DNA of 64,000 nucleotides, from contig NZ_SZPZ01000003.1 in assembly GCF_005233875.1 (NCBI RefSeq), forward strand, positions 800,489 to 864,488, in the 5' to 3' direction. Position 1 is the stretch's first letter. Every line of letters begins with the position of its first letter. Below the pieces are notes generated by a model. The model was given only the letters and a program-made list of their open reading frames with translations. It was not told where the DNA came from and did no database searches. Source of the stretch: Kribbella jiaozuonensis. Its GTDB lineage: Bacteria > Actinomycetota > Actinomycetes > Propionibacteriales > Kribbellaceae. This document shows, piece by piece, positions 1 to 10,999 of the stretch. The translations under genes were made by a program, and so were the position numbers.

Positions 1-465
1 GCAGAACCCGAGCGCCCGCTCGTTCACCTCCGGGAACTGCTCCTGCAATGCGTCCCGCACCTCCGTGAAGGTGAGCGGCTCCTTCGCCAGCAACTTCTCC
101 GCCGCGCCCACCACCTTCTCCGGCTCCAACCCGGCACCTCGATCCCCGAGCACCCGCAACCCAGCCTCGAGCACCGGGCTGACTGTGGTCCGGAACCGCA
201 GATAGTCGGTGGCGGTCACCAGATGCAATGTCCCCCGGAACATCGTCGCCCGCACCACCTCCCGCGCCGCGACGGCCTGATCCAGCTGGGCTTCCGCGAA
301 CTCGTCGATCCGGGTCCACAACCCGACATAGGGATGCTTGGGCTCCTGCCCCTGCATCCCGGCCAGACGTGCCACCACGTCAACCGCCGGGACGTCCGCC
401 CGCTCCAGGAGCAATTGCCTGGCCAGCGTCGCCCGGTTGACCGCCCTCGCACTCAGAACCGACAT
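1..465 (-). CDS. Winged-helix DNA-binding domain protein (HTH_42/DUF1006 type), 3' end outside window
   Basis: Translating the minus strand from the ATG at 465 gives 155 open codons to the window edge. The N-terminus (MSVLSARAVNRATLARQLLL), then a GMQGQEPKHPYVGLW segment near residues 37-51 and an MFRGTLHLVTATDYL segment near residues 77-91, match the pattern of the actinobacterial winged-helix family PF06224. That family normally runs 350-400 aa, so well over half is missing here. Members are thought to bind DNA; some relatives act in interstrand crosslink repair or resistance to alkylating natural products, but nothing here fixes the role. It is divergent from the lipoprotein gene at 612. 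Confidence 0.8.
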   Translation of the reverse strand, partial: MSVLSARAVNRATLARQLLLERADVPAVDVVARLAGMQGQEPKHPYVGLWTRIDEFAEAQLDQAVAAREVVRATMFRGTLHLVTATDYLRFRTTVSPVLEAGLRVLGDRGAGLEPEKVVGAAEKLLAKEPLTFTEVRDALQEQFPEVNERALGFC

Positions 466-809
466 GACCACATCCTGCCCGTGCGGACCGACAAGTCGAG
501 CAGTTGACCGTCCGAATATCGCCCCAGCGGGATGAGTCGGGCCACCCTCGCAGGTGCGATCTTCGTCGGGAGAGCACGAACTGCGCGCCATCGAGCGGGA
601 GGGGTCCACTGATGATGCGAGCGGTTGGCCTGGTGCTGGCGGCGCTCCTCCTCGTCTCCTGCGGAGGGTCTGGCGAGCGACCGTCGGGCTCTTCTACGCG
701 CACGCCCGCAGCGCTGCCGTCCGTGACAGCGACGGTTCCGAGCGCGACCCGTACGCCGGAACGCTCGCAGAAGCCGGCCGCCACCTCGGCATCCGAGCCC
801 CCACAGCCG

Positions 810-960
810 GAAACGACCAGGACGACGCGGACCGAGACCGAGACCACCAGGGCGACCGAGACCGAGACGACCAGGGCGACGAAGACCGAGACGACCAGGG
901 CCACCGAGACGACCCGGGCCACGCGGACCGAGACCACCACGGCGACCCGGACGGCGTCGG
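810..960 (+). repeat. Degenerate in-frame repeat coding for Thr/Glu/Arg units
   Basis: Short direct repeats built on gagacgaccagggcgacc recur in register across this stretch with point variation. They stay in the reading frame of the lipoprotein and encode ETTRAT-type units. Unit number probably varies between strains by slippage. There is no constant spacer, so this is a protein repeat and not a CRISPR. Confidence 0.7.
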
Positions 961-1455
961 CCGCGCCCTCGTCGGCGACCACGTCCTCGACCCAACCGAC
1001 GTCGGCCGAGACGGGCGGGGCACCTACCTGGCTGTGGTGGGTGCTGGCGGCGATCGTCGTCGCGCTCGCCGTGGGGATTCCGCTGCTGGTCAGGTCGCGC
1101 CGTCGCCAGGCCTGGCGCGACGACCTCGCGTCCGGTGAGGACGAGGTGGCGTGGTTCGCCCGCGGGCTGATCCCGGAGCTCCGCCGGCAGCCTTCCCCCG
1201 CGCAGGCCGCCGGCGCCTGGAACGTCGAGTCGAGCCGGGTCGTTGCCGCCGAGGACAAGCTGACCGTCCTCGAACAGTCGGCTCCGGACGAAGCCGCCGG
1301 CACCCGCGCCCGCACCCTCCGGGACGCCATCCGGGCAGCCCGGAGCGACATCGAGAACCTGCTGGCCTCCGCGACAGCGATCTCGATGCCGCGGGACCTG
1401 GACGCGGTTGCTGCGCGGCTCGAACAAGCCCTCGGACAACCGCGTCCGACGACGA

Positions 1456-3689
<2,234 letters not shown>

Positions 3690-3773
3690 GCCCACATCGT
3701 CGTCCGGGGCAACCATCCCCGTCCATCGACACGTCGTACACAGCCTTTGCAGTCGAACTGCATACTTGTCCGC

Positions 3774-4391
3774 ATGCGGGGAGTAGTCAGGGGACTCGGA
3801 ATCGTGTTCCTGGTGGTGGGCGTCGGGTTGCTCGGGTGGGTCGGCTGGCAGTACTTCGGTACGGGGATCAGCTCGAACGCGCAGATGGGTAAGGCGGAGG
3901 ACTCGCTGCGGAACCAGTGGAAAGCGCCGGAAGCTGTGAAGCCGTCGACCGGGAAGCCGTTCGTGCTGCTCAGGATCCCGCGGTTCGGAGCCGACTGGGA
4001 GAAGCCGGTCGTCGAAGGCGTCGACGCCGACGACCTCGCGCGCGGGATCGGGCACTATCCACAGACCCAGCTGCCCGGTCAGCCGGGCAACTTCGCGATC
4101 GCCGGGCACCGCGTCACGCACGGTTCGCCGTTCCGCAAGCTGCTCGACCTGCGGAAGGGTGACCAGGTCATCGTCGAGACGCAGGACGCTGTTTACACGT
4201 ACGAGCTCGACGGCTCGCCCCGCGACCTGACCGTCAAACCGACCGACACCTGGGTCCTCGACCCGGTCCCCGGCAAGCGCGACGCCCCGACCACCTCGAT
4301 CATCACGCTCACCACCTGCCAGGACCTGTTCCACTCCCCGGACCGCTCGGTTGCCTTCGGCCACCTGGTCAAGGTGCAGAAGAAATCGTGA
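3774..4391 (+). CDS. Class E sortase
   Basis: 205 aa. One N-terminal membrane helix (residues about 4-27) is followed by a sortase beta-barrel. The catalytic triad is visible: His112 in IAGHRVTHG, Cys182 in TLTTCQD and Arg191 in DRSVAFG. Class E sortases of high-GC actinobacteria attach LAXTG-type surface proteins to peptidoglycan, some of them pilin-like or chaplin proteins. No substrate with an LAXTG tail occurs in this window, so the substrate lies elsewhere. The ATG at 3774 has no ribosome site; CATACT at 3761-3766, seven bases before it, may be a -10 box giving a leaderless message. Confidence 0.92.
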   Translation: MRGVVRGLGIVFLVVGVGLLGWVGWQYFGTGISSNAQMGKAEDSLRNQWKAPEAVKPSTGKPFVLLRIPRFGADWEKPVVEGVDADDLARGIGHYPQTQLPGQPGNFAIAGHRVTHGSPFRKLLDLRKGDQVIVETQDAVYTYELDGSPRDLTVKPTDTWVLDPVPGKRDAPTTSIITLTTCQDLFHSPDRSVAFGHLVKVQKKS

Positions 4392-4419
4392 ACTCGACCG
4401 TGTTCTAAGCTCAACGCTC

Positions 4420-4965
4420 ATGAGCTACGACCGGGACGGACTGCTGGAGCAGGTCAAAAGCAAGGCGATCGTGCACGGTCGCGTGACGCTGGCGTCGGGG
4501 AAGGAAGCCGACTACTACGTCGACCTGCGCCGCATCACGCTGGACGCGGCCGCCGCGCCGCTGATCGGCCCGGCGATGCTCGAGCTGACCAAGGACCTGG
4601 AGTACGACGCCGTCGGCGGGCTCACGCTGGGCGCCGACCCGGTCGCGATGTCGATGCTGCACGCCGCGGCGCAGCAGGGCCGCACGCTCGACGCCTTCGT
4701 CGTACGGAAAGCAGAGAAGACGCACGGTCTGCAGCGGCGGATCGAAGGACCTGACGTCAAGGGCCGGCGGGTGCTCGCGGTTGAGGACACGTCGACGACC
4801 GGCGGTTCGGTGCTCACCGCGGTCGAGGCGCTGCATGAGGCGGGCGCTGAAGTAGTGGCCGTCGCGGTGATCGTGGACCGGGCGACCGGCGCGCAGGAGC
4901 GCGTCGAGGCGGAAGGCCTGGAGTACCGGTCCGTGTTCGGGCTCGAGGACCTGGGGCTGAACTGA
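4420..4965 (+). CDS. pyrE: Orotate phosphoribosyltransferase
   Basis: 181 aa. Transfers the phosphoribosyl group of PRPP to orotate to give OMP in pyrimidine synthesis. The PRPP-binding loop is clear (VLAVEDTSTTGGS). LASGKEADYYVDLR near residue 25 and VVRKAEKTHG in the middle are typical for the family. The start at 4420 lies 8 bp after TAAGCT (4406-4411) with no ribosome site, which suggests a leaderless transcript. The stop codon overlaps the next start (TGATG at 4963-4967). Confidence 0.96.
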   Translation: MSYDRDGLLEQVKSKAIVHGRVTLASGKEADYYVDLRRITLDAAAAPLIGPAMLELTKDLEYDAVGGLTLGADPVAMSMLHAAAQQGRTLDAFVVRKAEKTHGLQRRIEGPDVKGRRVLAVEDTSTTGGSVLTAVEALHEAGAEVVAVAVIVDRATGAQERVEAEGLEYRSVFGLEDLGLN

Positions 4966-5666
4966 TGCAGGGCAGCACCATCCTGCTCGTCGCGGTAGCC
5001 GTGGTGATCGGCGTCGGTCTTGCCTACTTCAACTACTACCGGGCGAAGAAGCGCCGCGAGCAGTTCACCGGCCTGGCCGCGCAGCAGGGCTGGTCGTACG
5101 TGCCATCCAACCCCTCGCTGGCCGGCCAGTGGATGGGTACGCCGTTCCAGACCGGCGACAACTGGTATGTCAGGAACGTGCTGTCCGGCCCGTTCAACGG
5201 GCGCCCGATGGTTGCCTTCGACTACAGCTACCAGACCCACACGACCAACGGCCGGGGCCAGCGGCGAACCACGACGCACCGCTTCGGGGTGGTCGTGATG
5301 CAGCTGCCGGGCGCGCTGCCGCATCTCGAGGTGACGCACGAGGGGATCTTCGGCGGCGCGGTGGCGAATGCGTTCGGCTTCCGCGACATCCAGTTCGAGA
5401 GCGAGCAGTTCAACCGGGCGTTCCGGGTCAAGGCCGACGACGAGCGGTTCGGGCACGCGGTGGTCACGCCGCGGATGATGGAGCTGCTGCTCGCCCGCGG
5501 TGAGATCGGCTGGCGCACCGAGGGGAACTCGCTGGTCGGCTGGGCCAAGGGCGACCACGACCCGAACCAGCTGATGAGCCGCCTCGGGCTGCTCCAGCAG
5601 GTGATCAAGAACGTCCCGCCGTACGTCTGGCGCGACTACGCCGGGATCGACCCCCGCGTTCAGTAA
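4965..5666 (+). CDS. Membrane-anchored protein of unknown function
   Basis: 233 aa. One N-terminal helix (residues about 4-22), then a basic AKKRREQ segment and a soluble domain of about 200 residues with motifs GLAAQQGWSYVPSNP, GPFNGRPMVAFDY and FRVKADDERFGHAVVTPRMMELL. This resembles DUF3137-like proteins of actinobacteria, in which a globular domain sits next to a membrane anchor; family assignment is tentative. Its start overlaps the pyrE stop by one base, so it is translated with pyrE. LemA follows 64 bp downstream in the same direction, and DUF3137 and LemA proteins are often neighbours. Confidence 0.7.
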   Translation: MQGSTILLVAVAVVIGVGLAYFNYYRAKKRREQFTGLAAQQGWSYVPSNPSLAGQWMGTPFQTGDNWYVRNVLSGPFNGRPMVAFDYSYQTHTTNGRGQRRTTTHRFGVVVMQLPGALPHLEVTHEGIFGGAVANAFGFRDIQFESEQFNRAFRVKADDERFGHAVVTPRMMELLLARGEIGWRTEGNSLVGWAKGDHDPNQLMSRLGLLQQVIKNVPPYVWRDYAGIDPRVQ

Positions 5667-5730
5667 CCACCCATCGGACCTGCCTACCCGTAGAGTCGCA
5701 GTCAGCACTGCCAACACTCGGGAGCTCGTC

Positions 5731-6567
5731 ATGGTTTGGGTCATCATCGTGATCGTCGCGGTGATCGTCATTCTGGCGATCATGCTGATCACGTCGTACA
5801 ACCGGTTCGTCAAGCAACGGAACCTGATCCAGGAGTCCTGGCGGCAGATCGACGTCGAGCTGCACCGCCGGTACGACCTGATCCCGAACCTGGTCGAGAC
5901 CGTCCGGGCGTACGCCGCGCACGAGCGGCACGTGTTCGAGGAGGTCGCCCGGCTGCGTACCCAGGCGGTGAACGTGCAAGGCGCGACCCCGGAGCAGCGG
6001 GCCGCCGCGGAGGGTCAGCTGTCCGGCGCGCTGCGTCAGATGATGATCTCGGTCGAGGCGTACCCGCAGCTGCAGTCGAACCAGAACTTCCTCGGTCTGC
6101 AGCGCGAGCTGACCGACACCGAGGACCGGATCGCGGCCGGTCGCCGGTTCTACAACGCGAACGTCGGCGACTACAACACCCGGATCGAGGCGTTCCCGTC
6201 GAACCTGATCGCCGGCGCCTTCAAGTTCGAGAAGGCCGGGTACTTCGAGGTCAAGGACGAGCAGGTCCGCGCCGTACCGCAGGTGTCGTTCGGCACGATC
6301 GGGTCGGTCGCCGGTGAGCAGGCGCCGCCGCAGATGCAGCCGGGCGCGCCGTCGTCGGGGCAGATCCACCCGCAGATGCCGGGTGACCAGGGCAACTACC
6401 AGGCGCCGCCGCAGCCGATCCCGGGCGGCTACCAGCAGCCGGGCCAGCAGCCTGGTCAGCCTGGGCAGCCGCCGTTCCAGGGACAGGGAGAGCCACCGGT
6501 GGGCGGGCCGCCTGCGGGTTCCCCCGCACCGCAGGACGGTCAGCCGCCATTCACCGGTGGCCAGTAG
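5731..6567 (+). CDS. LemA family protein with Pro/Gln/Gly-rich tail
   Basis: 278 aa. N-terminal helix (residues 1-20), then the LemA four-helix domain with its characteristic stretch NRFVKQRNLIQESWRQIDVELHRRYDLIPNLVETV. Residues about 195-278 form a low-complexity tail rich in Pro, Gln and Gly that most LemA proteins (about 190 aa) lack. LemA proteins are membrane-tethered with the domain outside or, in some reports, inside the cell; their biochemical role is unsettled. GGGAG lies 8 bases before the ATG. Follows the membrane protein at 4965 and probably shares its transcript. Confidence 0.9.
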   Translation: MVWVIIVIVAVIVILAIMLITSYNRFVKQRNLIQESWRQIDVELHRRYDLIPNLVETVRAYAAHERHVFEEVARLRTQAVNVQGATPEQRAAAEGQLSGALRQMMISVEAYPQLQSNQNFLGLQRELTDTEDRIAAGRRFYNANVGDYNTRIEAFPSNLIAGAFKFEKAGYFEVKDEQVRAVPQVSFGTIGSVAGEQAPPQMQPGAPSSGQIHPQMPGDQGNYQAPPQPIPGGYQQPGQQPGQPGQPPFQGQGEPPVGGPPAGSPAPQDGQPPFTGGQ

Positions 6568-6619
6568 GCACCGGTTCCCCGTAGCCCAGGACCCCCGACC
6601 CCGGACTCTCTCCCAGTGC

Positions 6620-6661
6620 CAGACCCGGAGTGACGGCGGTCAAGTCGCCACACCGGGTCTG
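6620..6661 (+). terminator. Nested hairpin downstream of lemA
   Basis: CAGACCCGG (6620-6628) pairs exactly with CCGGGTCTG (6653-6661), and inside it GGCG and CGCC can form a second short stem. It lies 53 bp after the LemA stop with no T tract. It is likely the end of the LemA transcript, although a role as an operator for the SARP gene is not excluded. Confidence 0.4.
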
Positions 6662-6782
6662 CCCTCCCCCCGGTACCTGAGTCAACAGTGCCGCAGTGAG
6701 ATACATCCGGCGTACATCGGGGTTCCGCATGGTGCGACCGGATGACACGATAGGCCGGTTCAAGAGTGGAGAGGTCGGACGA

Positions 6783-9764
6783 GTGGACAGTCTGAGGTAC
6801 GGGATCCTCGGACCTCTGCGGCTCGTCCACGTCCAGGGCCAGCCGCTGAAGGCCGCCAAACCGCGCCAGCTGCTGGCGACTCTGCTGCTGCACCCGAACC
6901 GGTTCGTATCCACCGATCTGATCGCTGACGCGCTCTGGGAGAGCAGTCCGCCCCGGTCGGCCACCGCGAACATCCGGACCTATGTCCGCGCGCTGCGTGG
7001 CGTGCTGCAGGACGCCGGGCTGCCCGCACCCATCGACACCTCCGCGGCGGGCTACAGCATCGAGGTGGGTGTCGACGAGCTCGACGCCAGCTTGTTCGAG
7101 TCGCTGCTGGCCGAGGGCGGCCACCTCCGGGATGCCGGCGACGGACGCCAGGCGATGCAGGTCCTGTCCCGTGCGTACTCGCTCTGGCGCGGCCGTCCGC
7201 TCGACGACCTGCCGATGCCCGCGGCTTGGGAGGGCTCGATCGCGCGCCTGGAGGCGCAGCACCGCGGCCTGGTCGACAACCTCTTGGACCTGCGGCTCGA
7301 GCACGGTGACGCGAGCGGTGCGGCTGTACTGCTCAGCGCCCGCCTCACCGACGACCCGTACGACGAGCAGCTCTGGCGGCGCCTGGTCGACGCACTGGTC
7401 GCGGCCGGCCGGGTCGGTGAGGCGCGGGCGGCGTACCAGAAGGCAGTGCAGACGCTCGCGGACGAGCTCGACATCAAGCCGGGGCCGGAGCTGGAGGCCG
7501 CTGGTGCGCGGGCCGAGAACGGCCGCTCGGCCAACTGGCCGAACCCAGGCATCCCCGCGGACCGTACGGCGGAACGCCCCGGCCCGGCCGCACAGCCCGG
7601 ACCGATGGCCGCGCCTGAGCTGACCGACCCGGTCCGGCCGCCGAGCCAGCTCCCGCTCGACCTGGCTGACTTCAGCGGGCGACAGGGGCACCTGGAGCAG
7701 CTCCGGGATCTGGTCTGTGGTCGTGACCCGGTGCGGCCGCCGATCGCGGTCATCTCCGGAGCGCCCGGAACCGGGAAGACTTCACTGGCCGTTCGGCTAG
7801 GCCATCTGGTCCGGGAGTACTTCCCGGACGGGCAGATCTATCTGGACATGCACGGCGCGACGCAGCCGCGCGATCCGGCCGCCGCGCTGACCGATCTGCT
7901 GCTGAGCCTGAACCTGCCGGACTTCGCGATCCCGACGGACCCGGAGCGGCGGTCCGCGATGCTGCGGTCCGAGCTGGCGAGTCGCCGGGTGCTGATCATC
8001 CTCGACGACGTGGCCGCGGCTGGTCAGGTGACGCCGCTGATGCCCGGTACCGGTGCGTCGGCGGTTGTCGTGACGAGTCGCAACCGGCTGATGGATCTGG
8101 CTGGGGCGGACAGCATGCCGCTCGACACGTTCGACGACCGGGAGGCCGCCGTACTGCTGTCTTCGGTCGCTGGGTCCGGGCGGATCGACGCGTCGTCGCC
8201 GGAAGCCGAGGAGATCCTGACCGCGTGTGCGAACCTGCCGCTTGCGATCCGGATCGTCGGCAGTCGGCTGGCGCAGCGGCCCGATCTGAGCGCGCGGGAG
8301 CTTGCGCGGCGGTTGCGGGACGAGACGTCGCGGCTGGACGAGCTGAGCATCGGCGAGCTCGCCGTACGAACCAGTGCGGACCTGAGCTACGACGCGCTCA
8401 GCCCGGAAGAGGCTCGGTTGTACCGGCTGATCGGCCACTTCGCGGTCGGTGTCTTCTCCGCCCGTGCGTTGGAGGCGGTCGCGTCGCCGGCCGCGGTACG
8501 GCGGAGTCTGGACCGGCTGATCGAGGTCAACCTGGTCCGGATCAGCTCGGTCGACCACCGCGGTACGGCGCGTTATCGCGTCCACGATCTGCTGCGGCTG
8601 CACGCGCTCGGCGTCGGTGACGACGAGCAGAAGGCGCAGGCGGTTCGCGACGTCGAGACCGTGGTCGAGGCGATCCTGAACAAGATCCGTCGCGCCAACG
8701 AGGCCTTGTCCTTCGAGTACTTCGGCGTTCTCGAGCACACCGGGCCGTTGACGGCGCCGGACCCGTCGCCGTTCACCGAGGCCGATGCGATCGCGTGGCT
8801 GGACAGTGAGCGCAGTACGTTCGTGCCGGCGATCCGGGCCGCGGCGCAGAACGGGTTGCACGACCACGCGTGGCGGATCGCGGCGGCGTGGGGTCCGTAT
8901 CTCGATCTGCGGGCCGGCTTCGACGACTGGAACGGTTCGCACCAGCAGGGTTTGCTGAGCGCGATCGAGTGTGGCGATCGGCACGGCGAAGCGATCATGC
9001 ATCGCAACCTCGGCCAGCTCGCCGTGTACCAGGACGACTGGGACACCGCGCGCCGGCACTTCGACGCGGCCGCGGAGGTGTTCGCCGAGGTGGGCGACCG
9101 GCTCGGCGAGGGCGTGGCGGCCGTCGGACTCGGCACCTGGCTGCGGGAACGCGGGCAGCGCGACGAGGGGCTTGCGCAGTACGAGAAGGCGATCGAGGCC
9201 TTCGTCGAGGACGGCAACGCGAACGCCGAGGCGCTGGCGCGGACCGCGGCGGCGAACGTGTACCTGGTCCGCGGCGACCTCGACACCGCGCGACGCCTTC
9301 TGGCGCAGGCATTTCTGATCGCAGTACGCCGGGCCGACGCGCACCGCGAGGCCAAGGTACGACGCCGGATCGCGGCGCTCCGCGTGAACCAGGGGCGGCA
9401 CGACGAGGCGGTACGTCAGCTGCGTAAGGCGCTGGCGATCTTCGACGGGATGGGTGACGACCACTGCGCGGCGTACACCCGGGCCCTTCTCGGGCAGGCG
9501 TTGATGGAACGCGGCGAGGTCGCCGCGGCCCGGAAGACGCTGCTGGACGCGATCGACGTCGGTCACCGGCTGGGCGATCGCAGTGTCGAAGGCCAGGCGG
9601 CGCAGCACCTCGGCGAGCTGTACCTCTCGACGGGCAGTCTCGACAACGCCCGCCGTACCCTCGAACGCGCCGCACGCGTGTGGCAGCAAGCGGGCAACGA
9701 CGCCGCGGCGACTACCTGCCGCCGGCTGCTCGCCGGGTCTGAAACCGGGGTTGCGGCCGGCTGA
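6783..9764 (+). CDS. AfsR/SARP-type transcriptional regulator with NB-ARC and TPR domains
   Basis: 993 aa. Order: OmpR-like winged helix (residues about 1-95, VDSLRYGILGPLRL onwards), bacterial transcriptional activation domain (about 95-245), Gly/Pro-rich linker, NB-ARC ATPase with P-loop GAPGTGKT at about 326-333 and VLIILDDV as Walker B, winged/AAA-lid region, then tetratricopeptide repeats (about 640-985). This is the AfsR layout; such proteins integrate signals and activate secondary-metabolite or developmental genes, but no biosynthetic cluster is next to it. The GTG at 6783 follows GGAGAGG by 8 bases and gives the family-typical N-terminus; upstream ATGs at 6696 and 6729 lack this. Target unknown. 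Confidence 0.92.
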   Translation: MDSLRYGILGPLRLVHVQGQPLKAAKPRQLLATLLLHPNRFVSTDLIADALWESSPPRSATANIRTYVRALRGVLQDAGLPAPIDTSAAGYSIEVGVDELDASLFESLLAEGGHLRDAGDGRQAMQVLSRAYSLWRGRPLDDLPMPAAWEGSIARLEAQHRGLVDNLLDLRLEHGDASGAAVLLSARLTDDPYDEQLWRRLVDALVAAGRVGEARAAYQKAVQTLADELDIKPGPELEAAGARAENGRSANWPNPGIPADRTAERPGPAAQPGPMAAPELTDPVRPPSQLPLDLADFSGRQGHLEQLRDLVCGRDPVRPPIAVISGAPGTGKTSLAVRLGHLVREYFPDGQIYLDMHGATQPRDPAAALTDLLLSLNLPDFAIPTDPERRSAMLRSELASRRVLIILDDVAAAGQVTPLMPGTGASAVVVTSRNRLMDLAGADSMPLDTFDDREAAVLLSSVAGSGRIDASSPEAEEILTACANLPLAIRIVGSRLAQRPDLSARELARRLRDETSRLDELSIGELAVRTSADLSYDALSPEEARLYRLIGHFAVGVFSARALEAVASPAAVRRSLDRLIEVNLVRISSVDHRGTARYRVHDLLRLHALGVGDDEQKAQAVRDVETVVEAILNKIRRANEALSFEYFGVLEHTGPLTAPDPSPFTEADAIAWLDSERSTFVPAIRAAAQNGLHDHAWRIAAAWGPYLDLRAGFDDWNGSHQQGLLSAIECGDRHGEAIMHRNLGQLAVYQDDWDTARRHFDAAAEVFAEVGDRLGEGVAAVGLGTWLRERGQRDEGLAQYEKAIEAFVEDGNANAEALARTAAANVYLVRGDLDTARRLLAQAFLIAVRRADAHREAKVRRRIAALRVNQGRHDEAVRQLRKALAIFDGMGDDHCAAYTRALLGQALMERGEVAAARKTLLDAIDVGHRLGDRSVEGQAAQHLGELYLSTGSLDNARRTLERAARVWQQAGNDAAATTCRRLLAGSETGVAAG

Positions 9765-9858
9765 GCCGAATGTACGGCGGCTGTATCCGGCTCGGACAGG
9801 ATTTCACCATGCCGCGGCACGCAGGCCGAGGTTTTCGGGGAATCGGGGGAGAGAACCT

Positions 9859-10269
9859 ATGGCCTGGGGGGAGGTTGCCGTGGAGCGCCCGAACGTCCCG
9901 CGGGTGTCAAACCCGCGGGACAACGAGGCGGCGCTGAACTGGCAGCTGGAACGTCTCGGATCGGCGGCCTGGAAGGACTGGCCGCTGAAGTTCCAGCGGA
10001 TGGCGTTCGGCTATGCGCACGACAGCGGTTGGCACGATGCGGCCGACGCGGTTGGTTGGCTCAATCACCACGACCTGCTCCGTGAAGGGGCGGCGCCACG
10101 GGGGGCGCTGGTCTGGTACCAGGCGGCAGACCGGATCCGGGTGGCATGCTCACTCGGCTCCGGTCAGGTGGTCGGCCCGCTCCTGAACGGCCCGGTCGAG
10201 ATCGCCGACCTGTCCCTGCTCAGCACCGACTTCGTCTGGTCAGACCCGCATTTCCCGTTCGGCCACTGA
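9859..10269 (+). CDS. Hypothetical protein
   Basis: 136 aa. The ATG at 9859 follows GGGGAGAG by 5 bases. Residues 30-100 (ALNWQLERLGSAAWKDWPLK..., PRGALVWYQAADRIRVACSLGSGQVVG) recall the spacing of CHAP or NlpC/P60-like domains, where a helix, a tryptophan and a P-x-GALV-W/F strand precede the substrate region. No signal peptide is present and neither a catalytic Cys nor His of that fold can be placed with confidence, so enzymatic activity is doubtful. Lies between the SARP gene and dedA, converging on dedA with a 1-bp gap. Confidence 0.65.
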   Translation: MAWGEVAVERPNVPRVSNPRDNEAALNWQLERLGSAAWKDWPLKFQRMAFGYAHDSGWHDAADAVGWLNHHDLLREGAAPRGALVWYQAADRIRVACSLGSGQVVGPLLNGPVEIADLSLLSTDFVWSDPHFPFGH

Positions 10270-10270
10270 C

Positions 10271-10975
10271 TCAATCGGCGTGGTTGTTGGTCACCGGATG
10301 CTTCGGTGCGGCGTGCTTCGGTGCGTCGGCCGGGGCGCTGTTGCGGTTGCGGCGCCTGGCGAGGAGGTACTCGACGACCATCGGGATCAGCGAGACCAGC
10401 ACCAGCAGGATCAGGGCCGACTCGAGGTGGTCGTGGATGAACTGGACGTTGCCGAGGGCGTGACCGAGCAGGGTGATGCCGGGCGCCCAGATGATCGCGC
10501 CCACACCGGTCCAGAGGAAGAACTTGCGCGGGTCCATCCGCCCGGCGCCGGCGACGATCGTGATGAACGTGCGGACGATCGGCACGAAGCGCGCCATCAC
10601 CAGCGCGCGCGGACCGTACCGCTCGAAGAAATCGTGCGTTTGCTCGATGTACTTCGGTTTCAGGAACCGGGCGTTCGGGTTGCGGAACAGCGACGTGCCC
10701 AGGAATCTGCCGATGTAGTAGCCGGAGACGTTGCCGAGGAACGCGGAGGCGGTCAGCAGTACGCAGGCCAGCCACAGCGGTACGTCGATCGTGCCGCGCG
10801 CGATGAACAGGCCGACGGCGAACAGCAGTGAGTCACCGGGCAGGATCGGGAACAACACCCCGCACTCGATGAACACCACAATCAGCGTGCCCCAGAGGGC
10901 CCAGTTACCCATCCAGTTCAGGAGGTACTCCGGGTCCATCCAGTTGGGCATCAGCATCGCGACAAGAGGAAGCAC
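10271..10975 (-). CDS. DedA family (SNARE-associated) membrane protein
   Basis: About 234 aa with 5-6 membrane helices. Family hallmarks: FIECGVLFPILPGDSLLFAVG near residue 35 and the conserved FxRYGxxAxxxxRFxPxxR element, seen as FFERYGPRALVMARFVPIVR. DedA proteins act in membrane homeostasis; members have been shown to flip polyprenyl phosphate or phospholipid. The C-terminus is basic and Pro/Ala-rich. The GTG at 10975 lies 6 bp after a TACCCT box on this strand, suggesting a leaderless start; ATG at 10957 or 10951 are alternatives giving a slightly shorter protein. Divergent from the TrmH-type gene. Confidence 0.9.
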   Translation of the reverse strand: MLPLVAMLMPNWMDPEYLLNWMGNWALWGTLIVVFIECGVLFPILPGDSLLFAVGLFIARGTIDVPLWLACVLLTASAFLGNVSGYYIGRFLGTSLFRNPNARFLKPKYIEQTHDFFERYGPRALVMARFVPIVRTFITIVAGAGRMDPRKFFLWTGVGAIIWAPGITLLGHALGNVQFIHDHLESALILLVLVSLIPMVVEYLLARRRNRNSAPADAPKHAAPKHPVTNNHAD

Positions 10976-10981
10976 GCGGAC

Positions 10982-10991
10982 AGGGTAGCGT
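10982..10991. promoter_or_regulatory. Overlapping divergent -10 boxes for dedA and the TrmH-type gene
   Basis: The ten bases agggtagcgt contain TAGCGT on the plus strand (10986-10991) and TACCCT on the minus strand (10987-10982). The plus-strand box is followed after 8 bp by the GTG at 11000, the minus-strand box after 6 bp by the GTG at 10975. Both match TANNNT spacing for leaderless transcripts. One stretch of DNA would therefore melt for transcription in either direction. Confidence 0.5.
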
Positions 10992-10999
10992 CCCCACCT

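Noticed and set aside
810..960. CRISPR array
   Set aside because: Units are short, in frame and contiguous, with no unique spacers and no cas genes in the window.
380..1439. Two long minus-strand open frames (323 and 328 codons) opposite the lipoprotein gene
   Set aside because: They are rich in Arg/Gly/Val runs caused by reading the repeat backwards and carry no domain; the plus strand has a signal peptide and a ribosome site.
7797..9689. 630-codon minus-strand frame opposite the SARP gene
   Set aside because: Arg/Val-rich shadow frame; the plus strand has intact P-loop and TPR motifs.
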